From the NCBI GenBank assembly GCA_913050305.1, contig CAJXAS010000056.1:1-9981 (forward strand): a stretch of DNA of 9,981 bases. The letters run 5' to 3'. The notes beneath the pieces were generated by a model, which saw only the letters and a program-made list of their open reading frames with translations, did no database searches and was not told where the DNA came from. Shown piece after piece: positions 1-6,463 of this stretch; the first letter of the stretch is position 1, and each line of letters starts with the position of its first letter. This DNA is from an uncultured Polaribacter sp. (lineage in GTDB: Bacteria; Bacteroidota; Bacteroidia; Flavobacteriales; Flavobacteriaceae). A program made the translations under genes and the position numbers.

Positions 1-1242
1 ACCTCAGAAAGTGTTTCTGAAGGACACCCAGACAAAGTTGCAGATCAGATTTCTGACGCTTTAATTGATAATTTTTTAGCATTTGACAAAAACAGCAAAG
101 TTGCTTGTGAAACTTTAGTAACTACTGGACAGGTTATTCTAGCCGGTGAAGTAAAATCTAAAACGTATTTAGATGTGCAGCAAATTGCCAGAGATGTAAT
201 TAATAAAATTGGGTACACTAAAAGCGCCTATATGTTCGATGGAAATTCTTGTGGAGTTTTATCTGCAATCCATGAACAATCACCAGACATTAACCGTGGA
301 GTTGATAGATCTAGCCCAGAAGAACAAGGTGCAGGAGACCAAGGAATGATGTTTGGTTACGCTACAGATGAAACAGACAATTACATGCCATTGGCACTAG
401 AATTGTCTCATAGATTGTTAATTGAATTGGCTAAATTGCGAAGAGAAAATAACGATATTACGTATTTACGCCCAGATGCTAAATCTCAGGTTACCATTGA
501 GTATTCTGATGACAATGTTCCTGAAAGAATTGACGCAATTGTAATTTCTACACAACACGATGATTTTGATGAAAGTGACGAAGTAATGTTAACTAAAATT
601 AAAAAAGACATTGTAGAAATTTTAATTCCAAGAGTAGTTGCAAACTTACCAGAACAGAATCGAAAATTATTTACAGATAATATTACCTATCACATCAATC
701 CAACAGGTATTTTTGTAATCGGTGGACCCCACGGAGATACTGGTTTAACGGGAAGAAAAATTATAGTAGATACTTACGGCGGAAAAGGTGCACATGGTGG
801 TGGTGCTTTCTCAGGAAAAGATCCTTCTAAAGTAGATAGATCTGGAGCATATGCAACTAGACATATTGCGAAAAACTTAGTTGCTGCAGGTCTTTGTAAA
901 GAGGTACTAGTGCAAGTTTCTTATGCCATTGGTGTTGCAAAACCAACAAGTATTAATGTTGAAACATATGGAACTGCAACCGTAGATCTAACAGATGGTG
1001 AAATTAGCAAAAAGGTAGCCACTCTTTTTGATATGCGTCCGTATTTCATAGAACAACGCTTAAAATTAAGAACTCCTATTTATTCTGAAACTGCTGCATA
1101 TGGTCATATGGGAAGAACCCCCGAAATAAAAACAGTTACCTTTTCTAACCCAATGGGAGAAACGATTTCTGAAGAAGTAGAAACGTTTACTTGGGAGAAA
1201 TTAGATTATGTAGATGCCGTAAAAGCAGCTTTTAATTTATAA
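1..1242 (+). CDS. metK: S-adenosylmethionine synthase (methionine adenosyltransferase), 5'-truncated by window edge
   Basis: Cytoplasmic enzyme that makes S-adenosylmethionine from methionine and ATP, the main methyl donor of the cell. The reading frame is open from base 1 and begins with TSESVSEGHPDKVADQ, the usual N-terminus of MetK, so only about six residues are missing; 413 are present. An in-frame GTG at 175 is internal and is not the start. Both family signatures are intact: GAGDQGMMFGY (nt 328-360) and GGGAFSGKD (nt 796-822), the second contributing to the phosphate-binding site. HPTG-type and GGPxGDTGLTGRK segments are also present in the middle (the first as HINPTG). Length and motifs indicate a normal functional housekeeping enzyme. 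It is followed by its own terminator, so it is probably not cotranscribed with the protease gene downstream. Its promoter and any SAM-responsive leader lie outside the window. Confidence 0.98.
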   Translation, partial: TSESVSEGHPDKVADQISDALIDNFLAFDKNSKVACETLVTTGQVILAGEVKSKTYLDVQQIARDVINKIGYTKSAYMFDGNSCGVLSAIHEQSPDINRGVDRSSPEEQGAGDQGMMFGYATDETDNYMPLALELSHRLLIELAKLRRENNDITYLRPDAKSQVTIEYSDDNVPERIDAIVISTQHDDFDESDEVMLTKIKKDIVEILIPRVVANLPEQNRKLFTDNITYHINPTGIFVIGGPHGDTGLTGRKIIVDTYGGKGAHGGGAFSGKDPSKVDRSGAYATRHIAKNLVAAGLCKEVLVQVSYAIGVAKPTSINVETYGTATVDLTDGEISKKVATLFDMRPYFIEQRLKLRTPIYSETAAYGHMGRTPEIKTVTFSNPMGETISEEVETFTWEKLDYVDAVKAAFNL

Positions 1243-1263
1243 AAATAAAATTCTTTAAGAAAG

Positions 1264-1295
1264 GTCTTTAAACACATGTTTAAGGGCTTTTTTTT
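1264..1295 (+). terminator. Rho-independent terminator of metK
   Basis: Ten-pair stem GTCTTTAAAC / GTTTAAGGGC (1264-1273 with 1278-1287, including two T-G wobbles) closed by an ACAT loop and followed directly by eight T residues (1288-1295). It starts 21 bases after the metK stop codon, so it separates metK from the protease gene. Confidence 0.9.
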
Positions 1296-1337
1296 GCATA
1301 AAATTTGCCCTACAAAACACCTTCTCTTTAACATATC

Positions 1338-1373
1338 TTTAAGAAACCTTAAATAATTGTTTTCATAACTTCG
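1338..1373 (+). promoter_or_regulatory. Possible promoter of the metalloprotease gene
   Basis: TAACTTCG at 1366-1373 matches the Bacteroidota -7 consensus TAnnTTTG at seven of eight positions and lies 27 bases before the ATG. The -33 element is poor: only a TTTAAG (1338-1343) lies near the expected distance. The call rests mostly on position and on the need for a promoter after the metK terminator. Confidence 0.3.
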
Positions 1374-1400
1374 AAAACTCTAATTTTAACCAAACTTAAC

Positions 1401-3890
1401 ATGATAAACAAAATACTTACAAGACTATTATTACTTGTTTTTATAATTGGTTTTTCTACAGAATCTTCCGCTCAATTTTGGAAGAAAAAGAAAAAAGAAA
1501 CTCCAAAAGTAGCTGTAAAGCCTAAACCTAAAAAAGATGCAATTAAACCTTACGAAAAAGTGGTTACAAAAGACCACCAGACAGATGAAGGATTATTTAA
1601 AGTGCATACAAAAGACGATGCTTACTTATTTGAAATACCAGACTCTTTATTAAAAAGAGAAATGTTAATGGTAACAAGAATTGCTAAAACTGCGAGCGGT
1701 ATAGGGTTTGGTGGTGCAAAAGCAAACACGCAAGTACTGCGTTGGGAGAAAAAAAATAAGCATATCTTGCTAAGAATAGTTTCTCATAGTGTTGTTGCAG
1801 ACACTATTTTACCAGTGCATGAAGCAGTAGTAAATTCTAATTTAGAACCTATTTTATTTTCTTTTCCTATAAAAGCATTTAGTAAAGATTCTACTGCCAC
1901 CGTTATTGATGCAACTACTTTATTTTCTACAGATGTTAAACCACTTGGGTTTCCAGCTTCTTACAGAAAAAGATATGGTATCACAAGAATGGACAAAGAC
2001 CGCTCTTACATTGATCGTGTAAGTAGCTACCCACAAAATATAGAAGTACGGCATGTAAAAACCTATGCAGCTAATAAGGCACCTTCTAATAGTGCGCTAG
2101 GTTCTATTACCTTAGAAATGAGTAATTCTATGGTTTTATTACCTAAAGTACCTATGAAACGTAGATATTTTGATGAGCGTGTTGGTTGGTTTGCAAGAGG
2201 GCAGACAGACTACGGATTGGAAGATCAGAGAAGTAAAACAGTAAAGTATTTAGACAGATATCGTCTAGAAGTAAAAGACGAAGACATTGAAAAATTTAAA
2301 AGAGGAGAACTCGTAGAGCCTAAAAAACAAATTGTGTATTATGTAGATAGAGCAACGCCAAAAGAATGGGTTCCTTATATTATACAGGGAGTTAATGATT
2401 GGCAAGTAGCTTTTGAAGCGGCTGGTTTTAAAAATGCCATTATTGGTAAAATGGCACCTACGGTAGAAGAAGATCCAGAATACAGCCCAGAAGATGTGCG
2501 GTATTCTGTAATTAGATATTTAGCATCTCCAATTCCAAATGCCAATGGACCGCATGTAAGTGATCCAAGATCTGGAGAAATTTTAGAATCAGACATCAAC
2601 TGGTATCATAATGTAATGACTTTGTTGCACAACTGGTTTTTTATTCAAACGGCTGCCATCAATCCAGATGCCAGAGGAAATAGTTTTAAAACAGAAACCA
2701 TGGGAGAATTAATTAAGTTTGTGTCCTCTCATGAACTTGGGCATACCATCGGATTACCTCACAATATGGGAAGTTCTGTTGCATATCCTGTAGATTCTTT
2801 AAGGTCTGCGAGTTTTACTTCAAAATACGGAACTGCACCCTCAATAATGGATTATGCACGTTTTAATTACATAGCGCAACCAGAAGATAAAGGTGTTGCC
2901 TTAATGCCAAATATTGGTATTTATGACAAATATGCGATTTCTTGGGGATACAGACCTATTCTAGATACCAGTGCAAAAGATGAAAAAGCAACCTTAGATG
3001 CTTGGATTTTAAAACATGCTGGTGATCCAATGTATCGTTTTGGACACCAACAAGGAGGCGGTGTTGTAGACCCTAGTTCTCAAACAGAAGATTTAGGAGA
3101 TGATGCTATGAAAGCTTCTATGTACGGCATTAAAAACTTAAAAAGAATTTTACCAAGATTGGAAGAATGGACCTCTGAAAAGGGAGAGAACTATGACGAA
3201 TTGTCTACGATGTACGGGCAATTATTAAGTCAGTTTAATAGATATATGGGCCATGTAACCGCAAATATTGGTGGTGTGTACGAAGAGTACAAAACAGCTG
3301 ACCAGGAAGGTGCAGTATACACTCAGGTTACAAAAGCAAAACAAGAAGAAGCTCTACAATTTTTAATTGATGAATTGTTTGAAACGCCCACTTGGATGTT
3401 GGATGAAAATATTTTTAGTAAAACGGAGTTTTCTGGCGCTATTGAAAGAGTTAGAGGGCTACAAGCAAGAACCTTAAACAATGTTTTAGATGCTGGTAGA
3501 ATGGCGAGAATGATTGAAAATGAAACCTTAAATGGATCTTCAAAAGCATATACGTTAATTAACATGATGCGTGATGTACGCAAGGGTGTTTGGAGTGAAA
3601 TTTATGCTGGACGCTCTATCGATACCTATAGAAGAAACTTACAAAGAGCATATTTAGACAGGTTAGACTACTTACTAAATGAAGCTAAAAACCAAAGAGG
3701 TGCAAATAGTGGCTATTATAAAAAAACAGGAATTAATATCAATCAATCTGATGTGAAATCTGTAGCAAGAGGAGAGTTAAAACGTTTACAAAGAGATGTA
3801 AAAGCTGCATCTAGAAAAGGAAACACACTTACGCGTTACCATTTGCAAGATGTAGTAGATAGAATAGATTTAATTTTAGATCCTAAATAG
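1401..3890 (+). CDS. Secreted zinc-dependent metalloprotease, Met-zincin family (DUF5118/DUF5117-type N-terminus)
   Basis: Exported zinc protease of 829 residues. Residues 1-25 form a Sec signal peptide: basic start, hydrophobic core LLLLVFIIGF, probable cleavage after SSAQ. A lysine-rich stretch follows (28-45). Residues of roughly 50-300 fit the DUF5118 and DUF5117 domains that accompany this family in Bacteroidota. The catalytic site HELGHTIGLPHN (444-455) has the extended HExxHxxGxxH form, with H444, H448 and H454 as zinc ligands and E445 as catalytic base. SIMDY (481-485) supplies the Met-turn residue M483. The C-terminal part (about 500-829) is mostly helical by composition, with no T9SS sorting domain visible, so it is probably periplasmic or a surface lipid-free protein rather than T9SS cargo. 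No lipobox cysteine is seen. Substrate is unknown. It stands alone between two terminators. The ATG start is chosen because the signal peptide begins directly there. Confidence 0.9.
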   Translation: MINKILTRLLLLVFIIGFSTESSAQFWKKKKKETPKVAVKPKPKKDAIKPYEKVVTKDHQTDEGLFKVHTKDDAYLFEIPDSLLKREMLMVTRIAKTASGIGFGGAKANTQVLRWEKKNKHILLRIVSHSVVADTILPVHEAVVNSNLEPILFSFPIKAFSKDSTATVIDATTLFSTDVKPLGFPASYRKRYGITRMDKDRSYIDRVSSYPQNIEVRHVKTYAANKAPSNSALGSITLEMSNSMVLLPKVPMKRRYFDERVGWFARGQTDYGLEDQRSKTVKYLDRYRLEVKDEDIEKFKRGELVEPKKQIVYYVDRATPKEWVPYIIQGVNDWQVAFEAAGFKNAIIGKMAPTVEEDPEYSPEDVRYSVIRYLASPIPNANGPHVSDPRSGEILESDINWYHNVMTLLHNWFFIQTAAINPDARGNSFKTETMGELIKFVSSHELGHTIGLPHNMGSSVAYPVDSLRSASFTSKYGTAPSIMDYARFNYIAQPEDKGVALMPNIGIYDKYAISWGYRPILDTSAKDEKATLDAWILKHAGDPMYRFGHQQGGGVVDPSSQTEDLGDDAMKASMYGIKNLKRILPRLEEWTSEKGENYDELSTMYGQLLSQFNRYMGHVTANIGGVYEEYKTADQEGAVYTQVTKAKQEEALQFLIDELFETPTWMLDENIFSKTEFSGAIERVRGLQARTLNNVLDAGRMARMIENETLNGSSKAYTLINMMRDVRKGVWSEIYAGRSIDTYRRNLQRAYLDRLDYLLNEAKNQRGANSGYYKKTGININQSDVKSVARGELKRLQRDVKAASRKGNTLTRYHLQDVVDRIDLILDPK

Positions 3891-3915
3891 TCTAAAATAG
3901 TTTTACACTTATTAT

Positions 3916-3946
3916 AAACCTCATCTTTACGGATGGGGTTTTGTTT
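3916..3946 (+). terminator. Rho-independent terminator of the metalloprotease gene
   Basis: Stem AACCTCATC / GATGGGGTT (3917-3925 with 3932-3940, one T-G wobble), loop TTTACG, followed by a T-rich run TTTTGTTTT. It starts 26 bases after the stop codon. Confidence 0.85.
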
Positions 3947-4089
3947 TGAAGCATAGTTTGGTTTGTTGCTGAATTTAAAAAATATCAAGCTAAAATCTAA
4001 GCTTCTCTTATACTTCTTTCAATTTCATCTACAAATCTGAAATATTCTAGAAAAAACTAAAACTTTACAAGCATTTTAAAATTATATAT
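3947..4089. other. Intergenic region with a possible gene-end remnant on the minus strand
   Basis: This stretch has no intact gene. On the minus strand, about 4051 down to 3998, a short frame reads FFLEYFRFVDEIERSIREA and then a TAG stop, with another stop just upstream. It has the look of the last residues of a lost protein, but chance cannot be excluded at this length. The rest is AT-rich and shows no clear RNA structure. Confidence 0.25.
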
Positions 4090-4127
4090 TTAAGTATTTG
4101 CTTAAGTACGAAATTAGTGTAAATTTG
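4090..4127 (+). promoter_or_regulatory. Promoter and probable ArsR-family operator of the arsR-merTP operon
   Basis: A textbook Bacteroidota promoter: TTTG (4097-4100), a 19-base spacer, then TAAATTTG (4120-4127), an exact match to TAnnTTTG. Two copies of TTAAGTA (4090-4096 and 4102-4108) repeat with a 12-base period around the -33 element, and TTAAG/CTTAA (4090-4094 and 4101-4105) form a short inverted repeat. A repressor bound there would cover the -33 box, as expected for an autoregulating ArsR-type protein. The start codon at 4132 lies only four bases after the -7 element, so the transcript would start at or next to the ATG. Confidence 0.75.
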
Positions 4128-4131
4128 AAGT

Positions 4132-4506
4132 ATGAAAAATAATTTATGCAGCAGACAACAAGCAGATACGGAACAACTAAAGCGTTGCAAAAAAACAGTT
4201 TCAGAATTGGACGAATCTATTGACTATTTAGCTAACGGACTCTCATTAGTTGGAAATAGCGTGCGTCTTAAAATACTTTTTCTACTCTTTGAAGAAAAAA
4301 GACTTTGCGTCTGTGATTTGAGTGATGTTCTTGGAATGAATATTTCTGCAATCTCACAGCATCTAAGAAAAATGAAAGATAGAAATCTATTGAAAACGGA
4401 AAGAGAAGCCCAAACTATTTTTTATTCGTTAACTGCAGAATATGCAACATTACTGCACCCTTTCTTTGAGATACTAGACAAGCAAAAACTTTTAGAAGCC
4501 GTATGA
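4132..4506 (+). CDS. ArsR/SmtB-family metal-responsive repressor, CadC-like
   Basis: A 124-residue winged-helix repressor that should leave its operator when a soft metal ion binds. The metal-binding box LCVCDL (58-63, with C59 and C61) is intact and leads into a helix-turn-helix, LSDVLGMNISAISQHLRKM (about 63-81), followed by the wing (TEREAQTIFYSLT, 89-101). The N-terminal extension carries two more cysteines, C6 and C19. This recalls the four-cysteine site of the cadmium/lead sensor CadC (two N-terminal cysteines plus CVC), although the spacing of the N-terminal pair differs. The gene heads a three-gene operon and overlaps the next gene by four bases (ATGA), which suggests translational coupling. 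The start fits because it keeps C6, but the predicted transcript has almost no leader. Inferred role: represses its own operon until Hg(II) or a similar thiophilic metal is present. Confidence 0.92.
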   Translation: MKNNLCSRQQADTEQLKRCKKTVSELDESIDYLANGLSLVGNSVRLKILFLLFEEKRLCVCDLSDVLGMNISAISQHLRKMKDRNLLKTEREAQTIFYSLTAEYATLLHPFFEILDKQKLLEAV

Positions 4507-5096
4507 AAAGTGAAAATAAATTAGCCAATGCTGGTTTTATAACCGCAATTACAGCCTCTTTGTGTTGCATATCACCAATAGTAGCAATCATTGTTGGAAC
4601 AGGCGGAATTGCTTCAACCTTTTCTTGGATTGAGCCATTTAGACCTTATCTAATAGGTTTAACACTTTTAGTTCTTGGATTGGCCTGGGCTAAAAAACTA
4701 AAAGCTCGAAAAGAAATTGACTGCAAATGTACCACAGCAAAAAGTCCAAAATTTACGGAATCAAAGAAGTTTTTGGGAATTATAACCGCTTTTGCAATTA
4801 TTATGTTGGCTTTGCCATACTACTCAGGGATCTTTTACTCAAATACACAAAAACAGGTACCTGTAATTTACAAATCGCACATTAAAACAACTGAATTTGA
4901 AATAAAAGGAATGACCTGTGCAAGTTGCGAAACACCTATTAATTTTGAAGTAAACAAACTAAATGGAATTGTAAACTCAAAAGCAGCTTATAAAAACGGA
5001 AATGCCATTGTAAAATTTGACAGTACCAAAACCAATGAAACGGAAATTGAGAAAGCAATTAACGCAACAGGTTACAAAGTAACTGATAAAAAATAA
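4503..5096 (+). CDS. merTP: Mercuric ion transporter, fused MerT-MerP (MerTP)
   Basis: Inner-membrane transporter of 197 residues in which a MerT-like membrane part is fused to a MerP-like metal-binding domain. Three membrane segments are visible (about 10-31, 47-64 and 89-110). The first contains the vicinal pair C21-C22 in SLCCISP, the MerT hallmark that carries Hg(II) across the membrane. C74 and C76 (CKC) lie in the loop between segments two and three, where MerT has its cytoplasmic cysteine pair. Residues about 130-197 form a heavy-metal-associated (HMA) domain with GMTCASC (136-142; C139 and C142), the MerP/Atx1-type site. In this topology the HMA domain faces the periplasm and would hand the metal to the membrane cysteines. 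The start overlaps the stop of the repressor gene. Known relatives import Hg(II) for reduction by MerA, but no merA is present here. Specificity for mercury over other soft metals is inferred from family membership. Confidence 0.92.
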   Translation: MKSENKLANAGFITAITASLCCISPIVAIIVGTGGIASTFSWIEPFRPYLIGLTLLVLGLAWAKKLKARKEIDCKCTTAKSPKFTESKKFLGIITAFAIIMLALPYYSGIFYSNTQKQVPVIYKSHIKTTEFEIKGMTCASCETPINFEVNKLNGIVNSKAAYKNGNAIVKFDSTKTNETEIEKAINATGYKVTDKK

Positions 5097-5101
5097 AACA
5101 A

Positions 5102-5308
5102 ATGGAAATACAATTAACATCAGAAATTACATGCCCAAACTGCAAACAGAAGAAAGTAGAAGAGATGCCTGCAAATGCATGCCAATTCTTTTACGAGTGT
5201 GCAAATTGTAAAACAGTTTTAAAACCCAAAGAAGGAGATTGCTGTGTTTACTGCTCATACGGAACAAATGCATGTCCGCCCATTCAAGAAAATAATAGCT
5301 GCTGTTAA
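5102..5308 (+). CDS. Small cysteine-rich GDCCVxC-domain protein
   Basis: A 68-residue soluble protein with 11 cysteines and no signal peptide or membrane segment. The N-terminal half has CPNC (11-14) and C27, then CANC (33-36), which together look like a small zinc-ribbon-like knuckle. The C-terminal half has GDCCVYC (45-51), C58 in ACPP, and a terminal CC pair (67-68). It matches the GDCCVxC-domain family, of which some members are reported as selenoproteins; here the position holds an ordinary Cys codon (TGC). It begins five bases after merTP and ends just before the operon terminator, so it is cotranscribed with the transporter. Its biochemical role is not established. A cytoplasmic metal buffer or chaperone receiving metal from MerTP fits the context, but that is inference. 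Confidence 0.88.
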   Translation: MEIQLTSEITCPNCKQKKVEEMPANACQFFYECANCKTVLKPKEGDCCVYCSYGTNACPPIQENNSCC

Positions 5309-5330
5309 AAAGCCAGCGCTTGTATAGAAC

Positions 5331-5358
5331 CCTCGCAAATTTGCGAGGATTTTATTGT
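5331..5358 (+). terminator. Terminator of the arsR-merTP-GDCCVxC operon
   Basis: Perfect 18-base palindrome CCTCGCAAATTTGCGAGG (5331-5348), which folds as a seven-pair stem with an AATT loop. It is followed by ATTTTATTGTT and starts 22 bases after the last stop codon. It marks the 3' end of the three-gene unit. Confidence 0.88.
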
Positions 5359-5445
5359 TAAATTAAAAGTTTTAAGGCTTCACAAAAATTTCTAATACCA
5401 ACTTATACGTATTTCTGTAAACAGGTACCTCGGTATGTAATGCCA

Positions 5446-5473
5446 TTTATTAAAATCGGTTGCTACGCGACCC
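5446..5473 (-). terminator. Possible terminator of the minus-strand surface-protein operon
   Basis: Six-pair hairpin GGTTGC / GCGACC (5458-5463 with 5467-5472) with a TAC loop. Read on the minus strand it is followed by GATTTTAATAAA, a weak T-rich tail. It lies about 30 bases beyond the stop of the DUF1566-like gene, where a terminator is expected. The tail is poor, so the call is tentative. Confidence 0.4.
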
Positions 5474-5501
5474 TGAATTAAATTGATAAATAATTAAATA
5501 T

Positions 5502-6458
5502 TTAAAAAGTTCGAACTGCACGTACATTGCTGCTTATACCGCTCTTACTGGCGTTGTACTGATTACCATTGGAGAAATCCTGCAACCAGGCGCCATTGAC
5601 ATCATACTCTGCAGAACTCCAGTAGTAAGCGTCTGTAAGCCCACCAACCTCAAATTTATTTTCATAAATAATGTTTAACTCTCTATAGGTTGGCATGCGC
5701 CAATCTTTAAATTCAGCGCCCGCTGCATCGTGATTATCTGGATTGCTTAATAAGTTAATAGTATTATACCAATTTGAAGTTCCTTGATCTAGCCTTGCTG
5801 CAACTATACCGTGTTTACCACTGGTACTAACCTCTATAATGTAACCCCCTAATTCTTCGTAAAAGTTATTTACAAGGTAGGTTGGTTGTGTATAACCAAC
5901 CTTAGCAGTATTTGCTAAAATGGCATCTGATTGCTCTGAACTAATTACCGTTTTAGCGGTATTAGCCGAAACCGCTATATTGGCAGAAACCGCAGCTTCT
6001 GTATAACTAACTTTTGCAGTATTCAAAGCAACTGCTGGGGTATCATTTGATGTTTCTGCATACAACGCATACGGCACACTTAATAATTGACTAGTGCCTG
6101 TAATGGTATAATTTGTACCCCCTATTGGGTCTGTTTCTGTTTTTATAAAATAAGTATCTACACTCCAATCAATTGCTGTAAAAGAACCAGAAATTACCGT
6201 TCCTGTTCCAATCTCTAAACTTACCAATCCGTTTGTATTCGAAGTTGGTGTATGGGTTTCTTCGTAGACTGCTGTATTTACTTGTAAAATAGTTATTTGC
6301 ATACCTATCTGTTGACTGGTGACCAACGCATTATTAGCATCTCGAATGACTACTTGATAGCTCATCTTTTCTGGTGCTTGCGCAAAACTACTTGAGGTTA
6401 GTAGTAAAGCGACTATTGTGGCGCACATAGAAGTACGTAGTGAATTTGTGAATTTCAT
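5502..6458 (-). CDS. Secreted surface protein with NTAK repeat stalk and DUF1566-like C-terminal domain
   Basis: A 318-residue exported protein. Residues 1-27 are a signal peptide, with probable cleavage after SFAQ. Residues about 30-136 begin with MSYQVVIRDANNALVTSQQ, a module seen at the N-terminus of many flavobacterial surface and adhesin-like proteins. Residues 145-190 hold three copies of NTAK (146, 166, 183), two extended to NTAKVxYT, which resemble the low-complexity stalk of trimeric or fibre-like proteins. The C-terminal part (about 205-318) fits the DUF1566/Lcl-C fold: DWRMPTYRELN (252-262), YYWSSAEYD (278-286), AWLQDFSNGNQ (290-300) and the closing NVRAVRTF. No T9SS sorting domain or lipobox cysteine is seen, so its surface anchor is unknown. 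It starts five bases after the upstream gene's stop, so the two form an operon. The ligand or role is not known; adhesion is a guess from its architecture. Confidence 0.85.
   Translation of the reverse strand: MKFTNSLRTSMCATIVALLLTSSSFAQAPEKMSYQVVIRDANNALVTSQQIGMQITILQVNTAVYEETHTPTSNTNGLVSLEIGTGTVISGSFTAIDWSVDTYFIKTETDPIGGTNYTITGTSQLLSVPYALYAETSNDTPAVALNTAKVSYTEAAVSANIAVSANTAKTVISSEQSDAILANTAKVGYTQPTYLVNNFYEELGGYIIEVSTSGKHGIVAARLDQGTSNWYNTINLLSNPDNHDAAGAEFKDWRMPTYRELNIIYENKFEVGGLTDAYYWSSAEYDVNGAWLQDFSNGNQYNASKSGISSNVRAVRTF
5889..6026 (-). repeat. Coding repeat region (NTAK/NTAKVxYT units) of the surface protein
   Basis: Codes for residues 145-190, with NTAK at 146-149, 166-169 and 183-186 and alanine/serine-rich linkers (AAVSANIAVSAN). 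Unit spacing is irregular (20 and 17 residues), which suggests a repeat array that has decayed or been shortened. Confidence 0.6.
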
Positions 6459-6463
6459 AAGAT

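Noticed and set aside
175..177. GTG as a start codon for the S-adenosylmethionine synthase
   Set aside because: The frame continues upstream to base 1 with perfect MetK N-terminal sequence, so this GTG is an internal valine codon.
2375..2599. Minus-strand 74-codon frame inside the metalloprotease gene
   Set aside because: It lies fully inside a well-supported gene on the other strand and shows no recognisable domain or signal.
3323..3583. Minus-strand 86-codon frame inside the metalloprotease gene
   Set aside because: An antisense shadow of a conserved coding region, with no promoter or family features.
4503..5096. Reading the fused transporter as a copper chaperone or P-type ATPase fragment because of GMTCASC
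   Set aside because: The motif is shared by HMA domains, but the SLCC pair in the first membrane segment, the CKC loop and the three-segment layout are those of MerT; no ATPase motifs are present.
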